From Acetofilamentum sp. (lineage in GTDB: Bacteria; Bacteroidota; Bacteroidia; Bacteroidales; DYOH01): DNA of 54,778 nucleotides. This document shows positions 16,034 to 25,811 of the stretch, one piece after another. The notes beneath the pieces were generated by a model. The model ran no database searches. It was not told the origin of the DNA and was given only the letters and a program-made list of their open reading frames with translations. Location of the stretch: contig DYOH01000004.1 in the NCBI GenBank assembly GCA_020720625.1, forward strand, positions 1 to 54,778, written 5' to 3'. Position 1 is the first letter of the stretch; every line of letters begins with the position of its first letter. The position numbers and the translations under genes were made by a program.

Positions 16034-16468
16034 ATGGGCAGAATTTTAGCTATCGATTATGGGAAAAAACGCACCGGTTTAGCGGTAACCGATAGTTTAC
16101 AAATTATCGCCAATAGCCTTACTACAGTTGAAAGTAAAAATATTTACAATTTTCTGGCAGATTATTTATCAAAAGAAAAAACAGATAAAATAATTGTTGG
16201 TTATGCTCGCCAAACAAATGGAGATGACTCCGATTCCATGAAATATATTCAACCATTTGTCAACCGGCTTAAAAAATTATATTCCAACATTCCAATCGAA
16301 TTTTTTGATGAAAGATATACATCCAAAATGGCAGAATTCTCTCTAAGAGAGATGGGACTGGGGAAAAAAATGAAAACTGATAAAGGTTTGGTTGATAAAA
16401 TGAGCGCAACCATACTTTTACAAAGTTATATGGAATTTAGTAAAAATTTTAGAAACTTAAATACATGA
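16034..16468 (+). CDS. ruvX: RuvX/YqgF family nuclease (putative Holliday junction resolvase)
   Basis: RuvX (YqgF) has an RNase H-like fold and is linked to pre-16S rRNA 5'-end processing and to Holliday junction resolution. The 144-residue length is typical. Motifs: ILAIDYGKKRTGLAVTD with catalytic Asp7, IIVGYARQTNGDDSD near 54-68 (usual 'VGLP...G'), and FFDERYTSKMAE with the second acidic residue near 95. The final DKMSATILLQSYME segment supplies the third acidic position. The last bases overlap the def start by 4 (ATGA). Confidence 0.93.
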   Translation: MGRILAIDYGKKRTGLAVTDSLQIIANSLTTVESKNIYNFLADYLSKEKTDKIIVGYARQTNGDDSDSMKYIQPFVNRLKKLYSNIPIEFFDERYTSKMAEFSLREMGLGKKMKTDKGLVDKMSATILLQSYMEFSKNFRNLNT

Positions 16469-17031
16469 TATTACCAATTACAGTATACGGGAATCCGGTA
16501 CTTCGAAAAGTATGTACCGAAATAAAAAAAGATGACGAAGGAATTCAGGAACTGATACAAAATATGTTTGAAACAATGTATGCCGCTGATGGTGTAGGTT
16601 TGGCAGCGCCTCAAATAGACAGAGCCATTCGCTTGTTTGTTATGGATGCAAGCCCAATGGCCGAAGACGACCCTAGTTTAGAAGGTTTTAAACGTGTTTT
16701 TATCAATGCAAAAATTATTAGCGAAGAAGGCAAAGAGTGGTCTTTTAACGAAGGCTGCTTAAGTATACCCGGTATTAGAGAAGACGTGATTCGTCCGGAA
16801 AAAATTCATATTCAGTATTACGATGAAAATTTTGAATTTCATGATGAATTTTTGGAGGGCATAAAAGCCCGAATTGTGCAGCACGAATATGACCATATTG
16901 ATGGAATTCTGTTTACAGATAAAATTGCTCCGATTCGTAAACGCCTAATAAAAGGCAAATTAACTGCCATGTCCAAAGGGAAAGTAGATGCTGATTATAA
17001 AATTAAGTTTCCACGAAAAAAAATGGCCTGA
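16465..17031 (+). CDS. def: Peptide deformylase
   Basis: Removes the formyl group from the N-terminal Met of new proteins using a metal ion. At 188 residues it has all three family motifs: GVGLAAPQ (43-50), EGCLSIPG (96-103; metal ligand C98), and QHEYDHIDG (139-147; ligands H140 and H144, catalytic E141). It is translationally coupled to ruvX through a 4-base overlap, a common arrangement in Bacteroidota. A strong terminator follows. Confidence 0.97.
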   Translation: MILPITVYGNPVLRKVCTEIKKDDEGIQELIQNMFETMYAADGVGLAAPQIDRAIRLFVMDASPMAEDDPSLEGFKRVFINAKIISEEGKEWSFNEGCLSIPGIREDVIRPEKIHIQYYDENFEFHDEFLEGIKARIVQHEYDHIDGILFTDKIAPIRKRLIKGKLTAMSKGKVDADYKIKFPRKKMA

Positions 17032-17052
17032 TTAAAAACAAAATAAAAGTTT

Positions 17053-17092
17053 AAAAAAAAATGCCAAAGTAAAATACTTTGGCATTTTTTTT
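17053..17092. terminator. Bidirectional intrinsic terminator after def
   Basis: An 11-bp perfect stem ATGCCAAAGTA / TACTTTGGCAT (17061-17071 and 17075-17085) with a 3-base loop, flanked by A8 on the left and T8 on the right. It ends the ruvX-def unit and, in the reverse direction, may stop the BNR-protein transcript. Confidence 0.9.
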
Positions 17093-17229
17093 CTAAATAT
17101 ATAAAGTCTGTTCAAATGCTATAAATGGAATATTATTTCATACTTCATAATCATAATTATCCAATAAAATTTGCCAAGTTGCAGAAATCAGCCATATTTT
17201 GCCGAAAACTCCAACCTGGCTTCATTTAG

Positions 17230-20200
17230 TTAGTATTTCCACTCCGGCAATCTACCAGGAGTATAAGGCGCTTTTGCTTTTTCAAGTTCAGCCTCAATTT
17301 GCGGAATCGTATTTTCCATAATTGCTTTAATTTCGTTGTAAACAGGTTTAAAGTTCTTGATTACGATATCGTAAGCATCGGTTTGAACTTTAGTAACAGC
17401 CGAAGTAGACTCCCAATGCGGAAGAATAATGCTGCTTAACCTATCGGAAAGAGGCATTATTTGTGGTGGAATTTCTTCCGATGAAGCTTTAGCTTCAGGT
17501 CCATCGAGTTTATATTTTATTTCGGTAAGTTGTTTTTCCAGCGCCACAATTTTTTTCATCACATCGGCAGAAACCAAAGGAGAATTTAATGCGGCTTGTT
17601 TTAGGTAAGCAGTTTTTTCTGTTAGTTCGCTAGCTACAACCATAGCCCCTTGAACAACCCTTGCTAATTCGCTCACTTTTAACTGAAAATCGACTAATGC
17701 TTTTCTGTCGGGAGCCGGAAGTGTAGTATTATTTAAAGATTTAGCTGTAAATTCTATCGGCCCAGCCAATTCTTTGTATTCTTCGTTTACCACCATTGCC
17801 ATAGAAACCTTATATTTTCCGGGCATTACGAGCATTCCGCCTCTACCACCGCTGGCAGTAGGATTAAATTCTTTTCCTTGCAATCTAACAGGATAAGGAG
17901 AAGCGTAACGCAAATCCCAGTTTACACGATTTATTCCGGCAGAGGCAGATTTCGAAATTTTTCTAATCACGTTTCCTTGCTCATCGGTTATGATGAAAAC
18001 CAAATATGGACTAAGTTCCTTTTCTTGTAATTCGGCTTCTTTCCAAGTAGGCTGCGGAATAGCTTCGCTATTTTTAAAAAGTTCCTTTTCTTTTTCTTTT
18101 CTGAGTTGTAATGCCGTTTTGGGGACCTCTTTAACGAAATAGGTAAATGTAGCACCAAATTCGGGGTTTTCGGCATAATAACGTGTAGAGCCTTGTCCGT
18201 AGCGAGCTTCGGTCTGAATAAACATCAATGCGTCTTTTACAGGAAACAATTTGGCTTCCACACCTAATTGCGACTCAGAAACTTCTCTCAGTGGGCTATA
18301 ATCGTCGAGAATGTAAAAACCCCGGCCAAAAGTAGCCAGCACCAAATCGCTTTCGCGTTTTTGTATGGTCATATCAAAAACAGCAATTGTTGGCAATCCG
18401 GCTTTAAACTGAATCCAGTTTGCTCCACCATCTACACTAAAATAAGCACCAAATTCGGTTCCGCAGAAGAGCAGATTTTCGTTTTTGAAATCTTGTTCAA
18501 TGGTATGCACTGTTCCGTTTACCGGTAAGCCATTTGTTATAGCAGTCCATGATTTTCCTTTATCGGTACTTTTGAGTAAATAGGGTTTAAAATCGTCTCT
18601 TTTTAAATTACTGAAAGAGGCAAAAACCACATTCTCGTTGAATTTAGAAGGTAAAATATCGCTAACATAGCTAAATTCAGGCACTCCAGGGAAGGAAGAT
18701 GTTTTTCTCCAACTTGGGTTTGCTTCTGCGGTATTCTCACAAACCTGAATCAAACCATCATCTGTACCTGCATACAGTAGATTTTCTTTCACACTTGATT
18801 CGGCCAAAGATACGATAGTGCCATATTGTGAAGAAGATACGTCTTTTGCCACAGCATCAGCCGGCCAATATTTTCCCATCACTTTCCATGTGTTTGTGCG
18901 GTCTATGTTTGCTGTAAGGTCTTCGCTGATAACAGTCCATGACTGCCCCCGGTCGTTGGACATAAATACCTTGTTTGCCCCCATATACAGTCTTTGATTA
19001 TTGAAAGGACTTAATAAGAAAGGCGTATTCCAATTCCATTTGTAGGTAAGTTCGTTTTCGCGGGGCTGAGGTTTAATGTATAAGGACTCGCCACTCTTCT
19101 TATCATATCGGTAAATATTTCCGTATTGGTATTCAGAATAAACGATATTGGGGTCTTTGGGGTCAATTTGTTGAAAGAAACCATCGCCACCTATGGTTAC
19201 AATCCATTCGTCGCTGGCTACACCGGCAGAATTTGTATTTGCAGAAGGCCCACCCATGCTATTATTGTCTTGTGTTCCACCATAAACCCAATAGAATGGT
19301 TCGGAATTATCTACAGCCACTCTATAATACTGAGTAACAGGCAAGTTAGAGATAAATCGATAGTTTTCGCCAGCATCGTAGGTAATGTATAATCCACCAT
19401 CTCCTCCAATAATAAAATTGCCTGTATTTTGGGGATTTATCCACATTGCATGGTCGTCAACATGTCGGCCTTTAAGTCCAATCGCTTTCCATGTTTTACC
19501 ACCATCGATGGTAACTTGGGTAACTGTTTCGGTAGAATAAATTTTATCGATATCTGTAGGGTCACAATAAATTTCATTGTAATACTGGCCACTAGATGCA
19601 TAACTGCTCATTTTCGACCATGATTCGCCTCTATCTGTTGAACGGAAAAAACCACCGCTTTTATCCTGAGCTTCAACAATCAGGAAAATGTAATCCGTAT
19701 TTACAGGAGAAATGGCAATTCCCATACCACCGATATCGTCGGATGGTAAACCTTTCATGATTTTACGCCATGTTTCGCCGCCATCTTCCGATTTATAAAC
19801 AGCAGATTCTGGTCCACCACCAATTTTTGTATGGAAATGGCGACGACGTTGCTCGCTTGTAGCATACATAATGTTTGGGTTTTTGTGGTCGATTATCACA
19901 TTGTTTACGCCAGTATTTTCGCTTATTTCGAGTACTTTTTTCCAGGTTTTTCCACCATCGGTAGTTTTATACAGTCCCCTATCGCCACCTGGGCCCCATA
20001 CTGAACCTTCTGCAGCCACTAAAACGGTATTTGTATTTTCGGGATGAATGGCTATCATACCAATCTGGCGCGATTCTTTTAATCCCAGATTTTGCCAACT
20101 TTTACCGCCATCCACACTTTTATAAACGCCATCGCCATAGCCCAAAGCACGTTGGTGATTGTTTTCGCCTGTACCGAGCCATATCACATTGGCATTTTTT

Positions 20201-20547
20201 GGATCCATGGCTAAAGCGCCTATGGAGTATGCTCCGTAATTATCGAAAATGGGAGAAAAAGTATGTCCGTTGTTGGTGGTTTTCCATACATTTCCACTGG
20301 CAACGCCAACATACCAGATACTAGTATTATTGGGGTCTACCAAAATATCGGCAATTCTGCCACTGGTAAATGCCGGCCCTATGCTTCTAAACTTAAGTCC
20401 CCCAAAAGTGCCCGATTCCATTACAGATTTGGGCTTTTCCGGAGTAGCTTCCGGTTTCTTCTTCTGGGCCAATAGCAAAGTAGTATTGCCAGCCATAAAC
20501 AGAAGAATCAATAAATAAATAATTTCTTTAGATAAATGTTTTTTCAT
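17230..20547 (-). CDS. Secreted BNR/VPS10-like beta-propeller protein
   Basis: A very large exported protein (1105 residues) with a signal peptide at about 1-27 and repeated Asp-box/BNR motifs of the type 'S.DGG.TW' (for example KSVDGGKSW, KTTDGGKTW, KSEDGGETW, RSTDRGESW, KSTDKGKSW). These build one or two seven-bladed propellers over about 50-760, like sortilin/VPS10 and the Bacteroidota proteins often labelled 'glycosyl hydrolase'. No glycosidase catalytic residues can be assigned, so that label is not supported. The C-terminal ~330 residues include a beta domain (LVFIITDEQGNVIRKISKS) and a helical end. It stands alone between the PIF1 gene (136 bases away) and def. Function unknown; probably peptide or polysaccharide binding at the cell surface. 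Confidence 0.78.
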   Translation of the reverse strand: MKKHLSKEIIYLLILLFMAGNTTLLLAQKKKPEATPEKPKSVMESGTFGGLKFRSIGPAFTSGRIADILVDPNNTSIWYVGVASGNVWKTTNNGHTFSPIFDNYGAYSIGALAMDPKNANVIWLGTGENNHQRALGYGDGVYKSVDGGKSWQNLGLKESRQIGMIAIHPENTNTVLVAAEGSVWGPGGDRGLYKTTDGGKTWKKVLEISENTGVNNVIIDHKNPNIMYATSEQRRRHFHTKIGGGPESAVYKSEDGGETWRKIMKGLPSDDIGGMGIAISPVNTDYIFLIVEAQDKSGGFFRSTDRGESWSKMSSYASSGQYYNEIYCDPTDIDKIYSTETVTQVTIDGGKTWKAIGLKGRHVDDHAMWINPQNTGNFIIGGDGGLYITYDAGENYRFISNLPVTQYYRVAVDNSEPFYWVYGGTQDNNSMGGPSANTNSAGVASDEWIVTIGGDGFFQQIDPKDPNIVYSEYQYGNIYRYDKKSGESLYIKPQPRENELTYKWNWNTPFLLSPFNNQRLYMGANKVFMSNDRGQSWTVISEDLTANIDRTNTWKVMGKYWPADAVAKDVSSSQYGTIVSLAESSVKENLLYAGTDDGLIQVCENTAEANPSWRKTSSFPGVPEFSYVSDILPSKFNENVVFASFSNLKRDDFKPYLLKSTDKGKSWTAITNGLPVNGTVHTIEQDFKNENLLFCGTEFGAYFSVDGGANWIQFKAGLPTIAVFDMTIQKRESDLVLATFGRGFYILDDYSPLREVSESQLGVEAKLFPVKDALMFIQTEARYGQGSTRYYAENPEFGATFTYFVKEVPKTALQLRKEKEKELFKNSEAIPQPTWKEAELQEKELSPYLVFIITDEQGNVIRKISKSASAGINRVNWDLRYASPYPVRLQGKEFNPTASGGRGGMLVMPGKYKVSMAMVVNEEYKELAGPIEFTAKSLNNTTLPAPDRKALVDFQLKVSELARVVQGAMVVASELTEKTAYLKQAALNSPLVSADVMKKIVALEKQLTEIKYKLDGPEAKASSEEIPPQIMPLSDRLSSIILPHWESTSAVTKVQTDAYDIVIKNFKPVYNEIKAIMENTIPQIEAELEKAKAPYTPGRLPEWKY

Positions 20548-20683
20548 ATCGTTAATCTTTAAAAAGGAAAGGTATCAATATATTTTGTGATTAGAAAGAT
20601 TTTTAGGATGTTTTACCATTTTTGAATGACAAAAAGCAGAAAATTATAAGAATAATCAAAATAATGCATCAATAAAACAAAAA

Positions 20684-22921
20684 TTACTGTTGATTTAGAC
20701 TGTTCAGGAACCTATACTCTGCTAGTACAAACAAAATTTCGTCGTAGCTGCAATAGTTGGGCTCCAAATTTTCAATAATTGGTTTTGCCGACAAAGTATT
20801 AAGTTGTTCTCTCAAGACCAAAATCTTATCTATCTTCTCCTTACTCACTAATTCTTTGGCACTTATTTCTCCTTGAGCGATATACTCACGCAAATGCTTG
20901 TTTATGGTGCTCAGCGCTAAAACTCTGTTACTAGCAATCTCACTTGGAGAAAGGCCCTCACGAAACATATTATAAGTAAGTACTTTGGTGGGAATTTTCT
21001 CTTTCTTATCCTGGCCATCCCATTTTTTAGTTTCGGTAATTGCATCGCCTTCTATCCCAATCATCTGAACTTGTAAGTTTTTATCCAGAGATTTATTTTG
21101 CATAACACTTTCAATAATTGCTAAAGCTTTCTCAAATTTTTGTAACTGCATATTAAAAACCAAATCGATGGTTTTTAATTCTTTAATATAAGCTTTAGTG
21201 CCCGTTTCGGATTTCACTCTGTTTATTTGATCCAGTATCAAACCCGAAAAATTGGCAAAAATAGGCTTGAAATAGTCAATCGCAGATTTAGTTCTCAAAT
21301 TCAGCATTTCCATTCGAACATCGGCAGGAGAAACGCGTATTTTTTTTATTTGTAGCTTGAATTTATCTGCCACCTCAAGCTGCTGAATTAAATTACTTTT
21401 TAAGGCACTTGCCCATTTTTTAAAACTTTGCTTTTTTGATTTTGTTTCGTCTTTATCGTAAGAGTTTATGTGCGCTTGCCATTCGTCGACCAAAGCTTGA
21501 AAAGAAAATGTAGATTCAACAAAATCAAAAGCATATACTTTATTGGCTTCCTGATAGGCCATCTCCAATTCTGTGGAGTCTTGCTTAGATTCGGAGAAAC
21601 TTAAAATTTCGGGTTCTATGCTCAAATTGCTGAAAGAAACGGGGCTTTTAAGTATAAGTCCGTTGAGCGATGTAAGTCGGCTAAGCGCCACATATACTTG
21701 CCCTTGAGCAAAAGAATCGTTAATATCTATAATCGCTTTTTGAAAAGTAAGACCCTGGCTTTTATGAACGGTAATTGCCCAAGCCAGTTTTAAGGGGAAA
21801 TGCGCAAAAGTACCAATTATTTCTTCTTCAATCTCACCGGTTTGATTGTTTATTGAGTATCGTTTATTTTCCCAGGTATATCGCTCTACGTAAACAGACT
21901 CGGCCGAATCGTCAAATTCCACTTCAATTTCGTTGTCGCTAAGAGAAGCCACATGACCAATTTTACCGTTAAAAAATTGTTGCTTTCCAGATGGGTCGTT
22001 CTTAATAAACATAACCTGAGCGCCCTTTTTTAGGGATAATACTTTATCCACAGGATATGCATTCTCAAAGAAATCGCGTTTTACCTGAGCCTCGAAATGG
22101 AATAATTTAGCTTTTAATTTTTGCAGTTCTTGTGCGTTTATTTTATCGGCTTTGTAATTGTGTGTAGTAAGCTGTATTACCCCTTTGGTATCATTTTCAA
22201 CAAGTTCCGGTTTATAATATTTATTTAAAGCCTGTATATCTAACGACGAAACTTTGTTTTCACGGAAATGATTAAGTATATCAATAAAGTATTGATCCGA
22301 TTGTCGAAAAACTTTATCAAATTCAATATGAACTAATTTAACTTGCTGTATGGCAATAGCTTCGAAGAAAAAACCGGTTTTATAAAACCTGGCAAGCAAT
22401 TCCTTTTCGGGTCTTTTAATCACCGGAGGCAATTGAAATAAGTCTCCGATAAACAAAATCTGTACGCCCCCAAATACCTGATTTTTATTCTTTCGCACTG
22501 TTCTAAGCACCAAATCGATAGCATCGAGCATATCTGCCCTGAGCATACTCACTTCATCAATAATAAGCAACTCCATTTCGCGAATAAGCGCCCTTTTGGA
22601 GTTGTGCATGTGAAAAGATTTTAGAAAGGATTTGGGTGTCGAAAACGAAACATCAGATGGAATATAGTCGAAATTAATATCAACTGGAACAAAAGAGCCA
22701 AAAGGTAATTGAAATAAGGAATGTAAAGTAACTCCCCCTGCATTTATTGCTGCAATACCTGTTGGAGCTGCCAACATTACTTTTTTGTGTGTAGTTTTAA
22801 TCAGTTTTTTCAAGAATGTAGTTTTCCCTGTGCCAGCTTTCCCTGTAAGAAAAATACACTGATTTGTACTGTTTACAAACCTTTCGGTTAAAAGAGATAG
22901 CGGAGTTTCTTCAAGCTTCAT
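20684..22921 (-). CDS. PIF1-like DNA helicase with C-terminal HTH domain
   Basis: SF1B helicase of 745 residues. Walker A is GKAGTGKTTF (27-36), Walker B is LLIIDEVSML (near 113), motif III is GVQILFIGDLFQLPPV (near 145), and the C-terminal helicase motifs are WAITVHKSQGLTFQKAIID (near 380) and GQVYVALSRLTSLNGLILK (near 410). A region of about 150 residues follows, then a helix-turn-helix 'HTH_40' type module (TYNMFREGLSPSEIASNRVLALSTINKHLREYI, near 640-675), as found in Bacteroidota PIF1/RecQ-associated proteins. It would unwind DNA 5'-3', perhaps at G-quadruplexes or stalled forks. Predicted role follows the family. Confidence 0.9.
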   Translation of the reverse strand: MKLEETPLSLLTERFVNSTNQCIFLTGKAGTGKTTFLKKLIKTTHKKVMLAAPTGIAAINAGGVTLHSLFQLPFGSFVPVDINFDYIPSDVSFSTPKSFLKSFHMHNSKRALIREMELLIIDEVSMLRADMLDAIDLVLRTVRKNKNQVFGGVQILFIGDLFQLPPVIKRPEKELLARFYKTGFFFEAIAIQQVKLVHIEFDKVFRQSDQYFIDILNHFRENKVSSLDIQALNKYYKPELVENDTKGVIQLTTHNYKADKINAQELQKLKAKLFHFEAQVKRDFFENAYPVDKVLSLKKGAQVMFIKNDPSGKQQFFNGKIGHVASLSDNEIEVEFDDSAESVYVERYTWENKRYSINNQTGEIEEEIIGTFAHFPLKLAWAITVHKSQGLTFQKAIIDINDSFAQGQVYVALSRLTSLNGLILKSPVSFSNLSIEPEILSFSESKQDSTELEMAYQEANKVYAFDFVESTFSFQALVDEWQAHINSYDKDETKSKKQSFKKWASALKSNLIQQLEVADKFKLQIKKIRVSPADVRMEMLNLRTKSAIDYFKPIFANFSGLILDQINRVKSETGTKAYIKELKTIDLVFNMQLQKFEKALAIIESVMQNKSLDKNLQVQMIGIEGDAITETKKWDGQDKKEKIPTKVLTYNMFREGLSPSEIASNRVLALSTINKHLREYIAQGEISAKELVSKEKIDKILVLREQLNTLSAKPIIENLEPNYCSYDEILFVLAEYRFLNSLNQQ

Positions 22922-22962
22922 TGCTGCAATTAATCTGATTAAATTTTTAAAAAAACATCAAC

Positions 22963-23012
22963 AAAAAATCTAAAGTCTTTACTATTGCAATAAAATCAAG
23001 GCTTTAGATTTT
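22963..23012 (-). terminator. Possible terminator of SMP-30-like gene
   Basis: On the minus strand AAAATCTAAAG and CTTTAGATTTT (23002-23012, 22965-22975) form an 11-bp stem with a ~26-base loop and a short T run after the last arm. It lies just after the SMP-30-like gene and before the PIF1 gene. Confidence 0.55.
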
Positions 23013-23018
23013 AGTAAT

Positions 23019-23891
23019 TTAGTTAATTTTATAAGACATTACGCGATGGTCGAAAAAAGTAGGCACATATAGTGTTTTTGTTTGATGATTAAAATCAATG
23101 TCGGCGGCATTAATGTTATCGGCTGAAGTATCGAAAATGAGTGTTGATTCTTTTCCTGGCTCAATCAAATGCACAGCACCCGACCAATCGGAAACTAAAA
23201 ATTGTTCGTTCCGAACCCATTCCAAACCATCAATTCCCCCAAGATGTTCAATAAACAACGTAGCTTTTCCGGATTCTTGAATCTTATAAACCCCGCTTGC
23301 ACATCCGGCAAGTAAATGGTCATTATAAAAGTACAAACCATTCACATTTTTTAGGGCAGTATCTTGCCAAAAAACACTTAAAACACCATTCTGCAAAAGA
23401 TGAATTGTAGATTTGGCCATATCCGAAACAAAAACACGTTTGGTGGTCTCATCCACATCAATATCATTTAAAAAACGTGCATTTTGAACCTTAAAGCGAT
23501 TCAGTATTTTAGCTTCGGAAAGGCTAATTTCCACTATTTCGTCGATATTTGTAACAAATAGACTATTCCCCAAAATGCCCATTCCTTTGGGAGCATCCAG
23601 TCCATCAACAAAATGCAAATTTTTTATGCTCCCGTCGGCAGCCAGTTCCGAAATAAATCCATTAGCATCCTTGTCCGAAGGATTTCCGTTGATGTTGGCA
23701 ACAAAAATGCGGTTTGCTTTAGCATCGTATTTTACCGATTCGGGCACACGAAGCAGCGTGTCTGTTTCCCAAACTTTTTCGAATAAACCCAATGCACTAA
23801 GTTGCTCTTTTTGCTTTGGCTCAGCGGGTTTGGAATTACAGGCTGCGAAAGCAAACAGCAAAAAAGCAAAGAATATTAATCCATTTCTCAT
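23019..23891 (-). CDS. SMP-30/NHL-like beta-propeller lipoprotein
   Basis: A 290-residue predicted lipoprotein: hydrophobic signal followed by a lipobox at LFAFAAC (Cys18). The body is a six-bladed-like propeller with repeated segments (VKYDAKANRIFVANINGN, MGILGNSLFVTNIDEIVEIS, VDVDETTKRVFVSDMAK-like repeats, VLLQNGVLSVFWQDTALKNVNGLYFYNDHLLAGC, IDGLEWVRNEQFLVSDWSG, ADIDFNHQTKTLYVPTFFDHRVMSY), resembling SMP-30/gluconolactonase. The metal-binding residues of active gluconolactonases cannot be located with confidence, so binding rather than catalysis is plausible. It follows the TonB receptor gene after 70 bases, so may be in the same unit, in which case it could sit on the outer membrane beside the receptor. 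Confidence 0.7.
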   Translation of the reverse strand: MRNGLIFFAFLLFAFAACNSKPAEPKQKEQLSALGLFEKVWETDTLLRVPESVKYDAKANRIFVANINGNPSDKDANGFISELAADGSIKNLHFVDGLDAPKGMGILGNSLFVTNIDEIVEISLSEAKILNRFKVQNARFLNDIDVDETTKRVFVSDMAKSTIHLLQNGVLSVFWQDTALKNVNGLYFYNDHLLAGCASGVYKIQESGKATLFIEHLGGIDGLEWVRNEQFLVSDWSGAVHLIEPGKESTLIFDTSADNINAADIDFNHQTKTLYVPTFFDHRVMSYKIN

Positions 23892-23961
23892 TGTTCAGTT
23901 CATTTTTGTGGTTAATTGAAAAACGAAACTAACCAAAAAAAATGAAAAAATGCAATAGATA

Positions 23962-25803
23962 TCAATATTTATCGTGGGAACTTAAAAAAACCGAAAAACT
24001 AAAATTTCGCGGCGCTAAAGGATATCCGGGCATTTGCTCTGCTTTATAATTCAGAATATTATTTATTCCGAAGGAAAAATTAAGATTAAATCTTTGAAAA
24101 TCAACAGACCTAACAAATTGTGCTGTAAGATAATGTAATGGCAGCAAATAGTTTTCCTCGTATATGAATCTTTTCCCGGAAAATTGGTAATTTACAGATA
24201 ATTTGCTCTTTTTTATACCAAAATCAGCATTGGAAGAGAAATGGTGCTTTGGAATAAACCTTTGAAAAAAAATCTCGTTGTTTTCTAAGACCAGAGAATG
24301 AGAAAAACGATAAAGCAAAGAAAAATGAAACTGATATTTGGCTTTAGACCAATCATAAGTAAACTCGTTTTCTATTCCTTTTGAATTTATCTGTTGATAA
24401 TTCACAGGCTTCCACAAACCATTATCAGATGGAATCCAGGTAATTTGCTGCTCGATTTTGGATAAATAGGCAGTAATTTCGATGTGAAAATTATTGTTTG
24501 AAAAAAGTTGTGCCATTTCGGTACTAAAACCACTCTCAGGCAACAAATCCGGATTTCCCAGAGGCTGCCAAAATAAATCGTTGAAAGTTGGCAATCTAAA
24601 ATTTCGGGATACAGAAAATTTGGTAAACCAATTTAACCAATCAAGATTTCTAAATTCAATTCCGAACGAAGGTTGAAAAGGTAGTTTAATCGCAAACAAA
24701 AAGCTTTCCTTTAGTAATATATAGCTTTTTAGCCGAGATTTATATTGCCAGTTAATTCCGGTAAAAATGGATGAAATAAGCTGATTTTGCTCACCAGAAT
24801 AATTGTTGCTTTTTACACTTACATATTCAGCTGCCATACCTGCAATAAACTGTAAATCATCAGTAAAAGAGAAAAACAAATGCGTTTTATTTTGCCACGA
24901 AAGGCTTTTGTTTATAGAATTAATTTCTGCAAAATTGTTTTTATATTGATAATTGTTTTGCACTATTCCTGTTTGAAAACTAATAATGGCTTTAGAAAAA
25001 TTCCATTTATAATTTAAATTCATATTATTCAGCAAATTTATTGTAGTTTCGTTATCGACTCCTGCAGCAGGCAAAATGGTATGGTTTGATAAATGCAATA
25101 AGTTAATTTCGAAAAAATGTTCCTTTTGTTTGAAATAAATATTTTGCTGCACAATATTCTTTTTAAAACGGCTAAAGCGATATTGGTTTGCAATATCGGC
25201 TTTATTAAACTGTGATGACGAAAAATAAGTTGCTGAACTTATATTATTGAATTTAAAATCCAAAGAAGCCAAAAAATTTTTATCGGCAAAAGAACCAGAA
25301 GAAAATCCGACCCGCATTTTGTGCTGACTATGCCAATCGGGTCTGTTTTCGAGTGAGATAGTTCCGGCAACTCCCCCCATGCTTTCGGCTTGCGATGAAG
25401 ATGCCGGCATAATGCGAATTTCGTTAGCCACAGCCAATGGCAGCAAGGCCAAATCTGCCTGCCCCAACATGGGCGAATTAATGCGCAAACCATTCCACAA
25501 AACTTCTGTTTGAGCAGCATTTCCACCTCTCATGGCCAAACTGGCTATTCCGCCAAATCCATAGTTTTTTATGTACAATCCCCCGCGGCTTTTCAATAGT
25601 TCGTCTATCGATTGGGATGAATTTTGAATAAATGAATCAGCTGAAAATACAAACGACTTAAAACCAAATGTTTGTAATCGGTTTTCCAGAATTTCAATTT
25701 CGTCAATTTCCACGCTGTCCGATAACATCATTTGTGCTTTGGCAGCGATATTAATAAAGAGAAAACACAGGCTTAGTACGAAATATTTTGCCACGATCGT
25801 CAT
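23962..25803 (-). CDS. TonB-dependent outer-membrane receptor, BtuB-like
   Basis: A 613-residue receptor for energy-dependent import, with signal peptide at about 1-23 (MTIVAKYFVLSLCFLFINIAAK), a plug domain (about 30-165) including IDELLKSRGGLYIKNYG, LAMRGGNAAQTEVLWNG and INSPMLGQADLALLPL (BtuB-like segment), and a barrel to the C-terminus. It lacks an N-terminal carboxypeptidase-like domain and any SusD partner, so it is a stand-alone receptor rather than a SusC type. Similarity to vitamin B12 or siderophore receptors is at family level only; no cobalamin riboswitch was seen upstream. The start is ATG 25803; the frame continues to a TTG at 25815. It lies 8 bases after the TrmH-family gene and before the SMP-30-like lipoprotein. 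Confidence 0.83.
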   Translation of the reverse strand: MTIVAKYFVLSLCFLFINIAAKAQMMLSDSVEIDEIEILENRLQTFGFKSFVFSADSFIQNSSQSIDELLKSRGGLYIKNYGFGGIASLAMRGGNAAQTEVLWNGLRINSPMLGQADLALLPLAVANEIRIMPASSSQAESMGGVAGTISLENRPDWHSQHKMRVGFSSGSFADKNFLASLDFKFNNISSATYFSSSQFNKADIANQYRFSRFKKNIVQQNIYFKQKEHFFEINLLHLSNHTILPAAGVDNETTINLLNNMNLNYKWNFSKAIISFQTGIVQNNYQYKNNFAEINSINKSLSWQNKTHLFFSFTDDLQFIAGMAAEYVSVKSNNYSGEQNQLISSIFTGINWQYKSRLKSYILLKESFLFAIKLPFQPSFGIEFRNLDWLNWFTKFSVSRNFRLPTFNDLFWQPLGNPDLLPESGFSTEMAQLFSNNNFHIEITAYLSKIEQQITWIPSDNGLWKPVNYQQINSKGIENEFTYDWSKAKYQFHFSLLYRFSHSLVLENNEIFFQRFIPKHHFSSNADFGIKKSKLSVNYQFSGKRFIYEENYLLPLHYLTAQFVRSVDFQRFNLNFSFGINNILNYKAEQMPGYPLAPRNFSFSVFLSSHDKY

Positions 25804-25811
25804 AAATAAAA

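Noticed and set aside
17230-20547. Annotation as glycoside hydrolase
   Set aside because: Only Asp-box (BNR) propeller repeats are seen; no glycosidase catalytic residues can be identified.
23962-25803. Cobalamin riboswitch upstream of the BtuB-like receptor
   Set aside because: The gene starts 8 bases after the TrmH-family gene, leaving no room for one, and no B12-box-like sequence was seen before the TrmH gene either.
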